From the NCBI GenBank assembly GCA_031396835.1, contig JANNLO010000254.1, positions 1 to 34,211 of the forward strand: a DNA stretch of 34,211 nucleotides. The letters are read 5' to 3'. The notes below the pieces were generated by a model that searched no databases, was not told the DNA's origin, and saw only the letters and a list, made by a program, of their open reading frames with translations. Source of the stretch: Snowella sp031396835 (GTDB lineage: Bacteria; Cyanobacteriota; Cyanobacteriia; Cyanobacteriales; Microcystaceae). Position numbers and translations under genes: made by a program. This document shows positions 32,518-34,211 of this stretch, in pieces (within the stretch, counting starts at the first letter, position 1; each line of letters opens with the position of its first letter).

Positions 32518-34211
32518 TCAACTTTCAGGCGTTTTTGTTGATGCCTTTCGAGTTGTTGTTGTCTTTTTAACCGTTGTTGATTTTGTCGCTGTTTTTTTAG
32601 CAGTAGTAGTTTTCGTTGCCGTTGTTTTCTTCGCTGCCGTTTTGGTTCCCGTTGAGGTTCTTTTACGAGTCGTTTTCTGAGTTCCCTCTTTATCTGCTAA
32701 CAATGCGATCGCCTTTTCTAAGGTTAAACTTTCGGCTGTTTCCCCTTCAGGAAGACTCGCATTAACCTTACCGTGCTTGACATAGGGGCCATAGGGGCCA
32801 TCAAAAATATTGACAGGTTCTTGATCCGTTGGATGCGCGCCCAATTCTTTTAATGGAGCTTTTGTTCCCCTGCCTGCGCCTCTTCCCCGTTTTGGTTCTG
32901 CCAAAAGTGCTAAGGCTCGATCAAGCTCAATTGTTAACACATTATCCTCAGCTTTAAGAGAACGATAATCTTTTCCTTCTTTACCCTGGTCATGCACTAC
33001 ATAAGGGCCAAAACGTCCCAGATTGGTTTGAATTTTTGCACCTGTTTCTGGATGAACTCCTAAGTTTCGCGGCAAAGATAACAAACCTACCGCAATGTCT
33101 AAAGTTAAATCTTCTGGTTTCATTCCCTTGGGTAAGGAAGAACGTTTAGGCTTTTTGTTTTCATCACTGACTTCTCCTAGTTGAACATAGGGGCCATAGG
33201 TTCCAATCAGAACATAAATCGGTTCTCCTGCTGTGGGATGAATTCCTACTTTTTCTGGGCCTTCTATTTTCTGTTTTAACAGCATTAAAACTTGTTCAGG
33301 ACTGAGGTCGGACGGCGTAAGATCGGCAGGAATGGAAGCGGTAATGACTTCTTCACCCTGGGGAATTTCAATATAGGGGCCGAATTTACCGATTTTCACC
33401 TTAGCGGCTAAATTTTCGAGAATAATTGCCTTGGCTGAACTGGGATCAATTTGGCTTTCTCGAACTTTGACTTGATTTTCTAAGCCCGCTTCTCCTAAGA
33501 AAAAACCTTGTAAATAGGGCAACCATTGGGTTTCACCTGTAGCAATTTCATCTAAAGTTTGTTCCATCCGCGAGGTAAAGCCTGTGTCAACTAAATCGGG
33601 GAAATGTTCTTCCAAAAGACTGACAACTGCAAACGCCGTAAAAGTGGGAACTAAGGCCTTGGCTCGCATTTGAGCATAACCCCGATCCATAATCGTGCCG
33701 ATAATGCTGGCGTAGGTACTGGGACGGCCAACTCCTTCACTTTCTAGGGTTTTAACCAGAGAAGCTTCGGTATAACGGGCGGGCGGTTGGGTTTCGTGGC
33801 CTAGCACATCCAGTTGTTTACAAGTCGGTTTGTCGCCAATTTTCAGGGGAGGGAGAATAATTTCCTGGTTGTCGATCGCCGCTTCAGGATCATCGGAACC
33901 TTCCACATAGGCGCGAAAAAAACCTGCAAAATCGATGCGTTTACCCGAAGCTCGAAATTCTGCATCTTCAACTTTGACAATCACCGCCAGTTGAGTCACC
34001 CTAGCATCGGCCATCTGACAAGCAACCGTGCGCTTCCAAATGAGGTCATAAAGGGCTAATTCTTGACCCGACAAACCTGTTTGATTGGGAATCCGAAATT
34101 CACTTCCCGCAGGGCGAATTGCTTCGTGGGCTTCCTGGGCTCCTTTACTTTTGGTGGTAAATTGTCGTTCCTTGGGACTCAGATATTCTTTGCCGTACAT
34201 TTGCTCAACAC
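32518..34211 (-). CDS. topA: DNA topoisomerase I, C-terminal part (5' end beyond window)
   Basis: The frame runs through the window edge, so the N-terminal Toprim domain and active-site Tyr are not visible. Seen here: QEAHEAIRP, PPARYTEASLVKTLESEGVG and RPSTYASIIGTIMDRGY of the type IA core. Three C-terminal repeats follow, each with a GxHP...GPYV pattern (VGIHPTAGEP, LGVHPETGAK, LGAHPTDQEP). The last 50 residues are almost only Lys, Thr, Ala, Ser and Arg, a histone-H1-like basic tail. The enzyme relaxes negative supercoils; cyanobacterial TopA lacks zinc fingers and has such repeats and tails instead. The basic tail probably binds DNA. Confidence 0.95.
   Translation of the reverse strand, partial: VEQMYGKEYLSPKERQFTTKSKGAQEAHEAIRPAGSEFRIPNQTGLSGQELALYDLIWKRTVACQMADARVTQLAVIVKVEDAEFRASGKRIDFAGFFRAYVEGSDDPEAAIDNQEIILPPLKIGDKPTCKQLDVLGHETQPPARYTEASLVKTLESEGVGRPSTYASIIGTIMDRGYAQMRAKALVPTFTAFAVVSLLEEHFPDLVDTGFTSRMEQTLDEIATGETQWLPYLQGFFLGEAGLENQVKVRESQIDPSSAKAIILENLAAKVKIGKFGPYIEIPQGEEVITASIPADLTPSDLSPEQVLMLLKQKIEGPEKVGIHPTAGEPIYVLIGTYGPYVQLGEVSDENKKPKRSSLPKGMKPEDLTLDIAVGLLSLPRNLGVHPETGAKIQTNLGRFGPYVVHDQGKEGKDYRSLKAEDNVLTIELDRALALLAEPKRGRGAGRGTKAPLKELGAHPTDQEPVNIFDGPYGPYVKHGKVNASLPEGETAESLTLEKAIALLADKEGTQKTTRKRTSTGTKTAAKKTTATKTTTAKKTATKSTTVKKTTTTRKASTKTPES

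Noticed and set aside
1..34211. CRISPR array, tRNA, rRNA, insertion sequence or prophage
   Set aside because: No regularly spaced repeats, no cloverleaf or rRNA sequence, no transposase or terminal inverted repeats, and no phage structural genes were seen. Argonaute does not sit in an obvious defence island.

Overview
The window comes from an AT-rich cyanobacterial chromosome. psaC, gun4, a photosystem II S4-domain protein and ferredoxin-type sulfite reductase make the phylum certain. The palindrome GCGATCGC (HIP1) recurs throughout, inside genes and between them. Gene order, AT richness and protein style suggest a unicellular Chroococcales- or Pleurocapsales-type organism, but the genus cannot be fixed from sequence alone. 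There is no prophage, insertion sequence, CRISPR array, tRNA or rRNA. Most of the window is ordinary core genome with a few unusual islands.

Layout. 0-4.4 kb: an AGE-family sugar epimerase, a 56-codon gene with its own terminator, and a long prokaryotic Argonaute with an apparently intact catalytic tetrad, all on the minus strand. 4.4-8.6 kb (plus strand): a DUF2605/DUF2973 pair, an RNB-family exoribonuclease translationally coupled to an unknown gene, and KDPG aldolase. 8.7-12.4 kb: a tandem MshEN-like protein, a cupin gene broken by a one-base frameshift in a T7 run, dCTP deaminase, and a convergent three-part thymidylate-synthase-like protein. 12.5-15.2 kb (minus strand): exbB-exbD followed by a Tat lipoprotein solute-binding protein. 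15.3-19.7 kb: photosynthesis-linked genes (PSII S4 protein, psaC, gun4), an orphan ECF-type ATPase and a flavin reductase. 19.8-24.5 kb: a DUF318-type permease, a predicted small RNA resembling Yfr1, a catalytic-core-less arginyl-tRNA-synthetase-like protein divergent from a Crp/Fnr regulator, and sulfite reductase with a ribbon-helix-helix-like tail. 24.5-34.2 kb: a short tandem repeat, a SIMPL protein, an M14 carboxypeptidase, a 50-residue membrane protein, GerMN, TPR and phytase-like envelope proteins, an FAD oxidoreductase, and DNA topoisomerase I cut by the window end.

How the parts fit. Dcd and the thymidylate-synthase-like protein are consecutive steps toward dTMP (dCTP to dUTP, then dUMP to dTMP after dUTPase). 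ExbB, ExbD and the lipoprotein look like one transcription unit for envelope transport. psaC, gun4 and sir share a need for Fe-S clusters, reductant or tetrapyrroles but are separate units. Argonaute stands alone, with no nuclease or helicase partner in view.

The items most worth a second look are the Yfr1-like RNA at 20891-20994, the Argonaute and the inverted repeat in its putative promoter, the RHH-like tail on sulfite reductase, the ArgRS-derived protein without a catalytic core, the thymidylate-synthase fusion, and the homopolymer frameshift in the cupin gene. All calls were made by reading the sequence; no database search or folding program was run.
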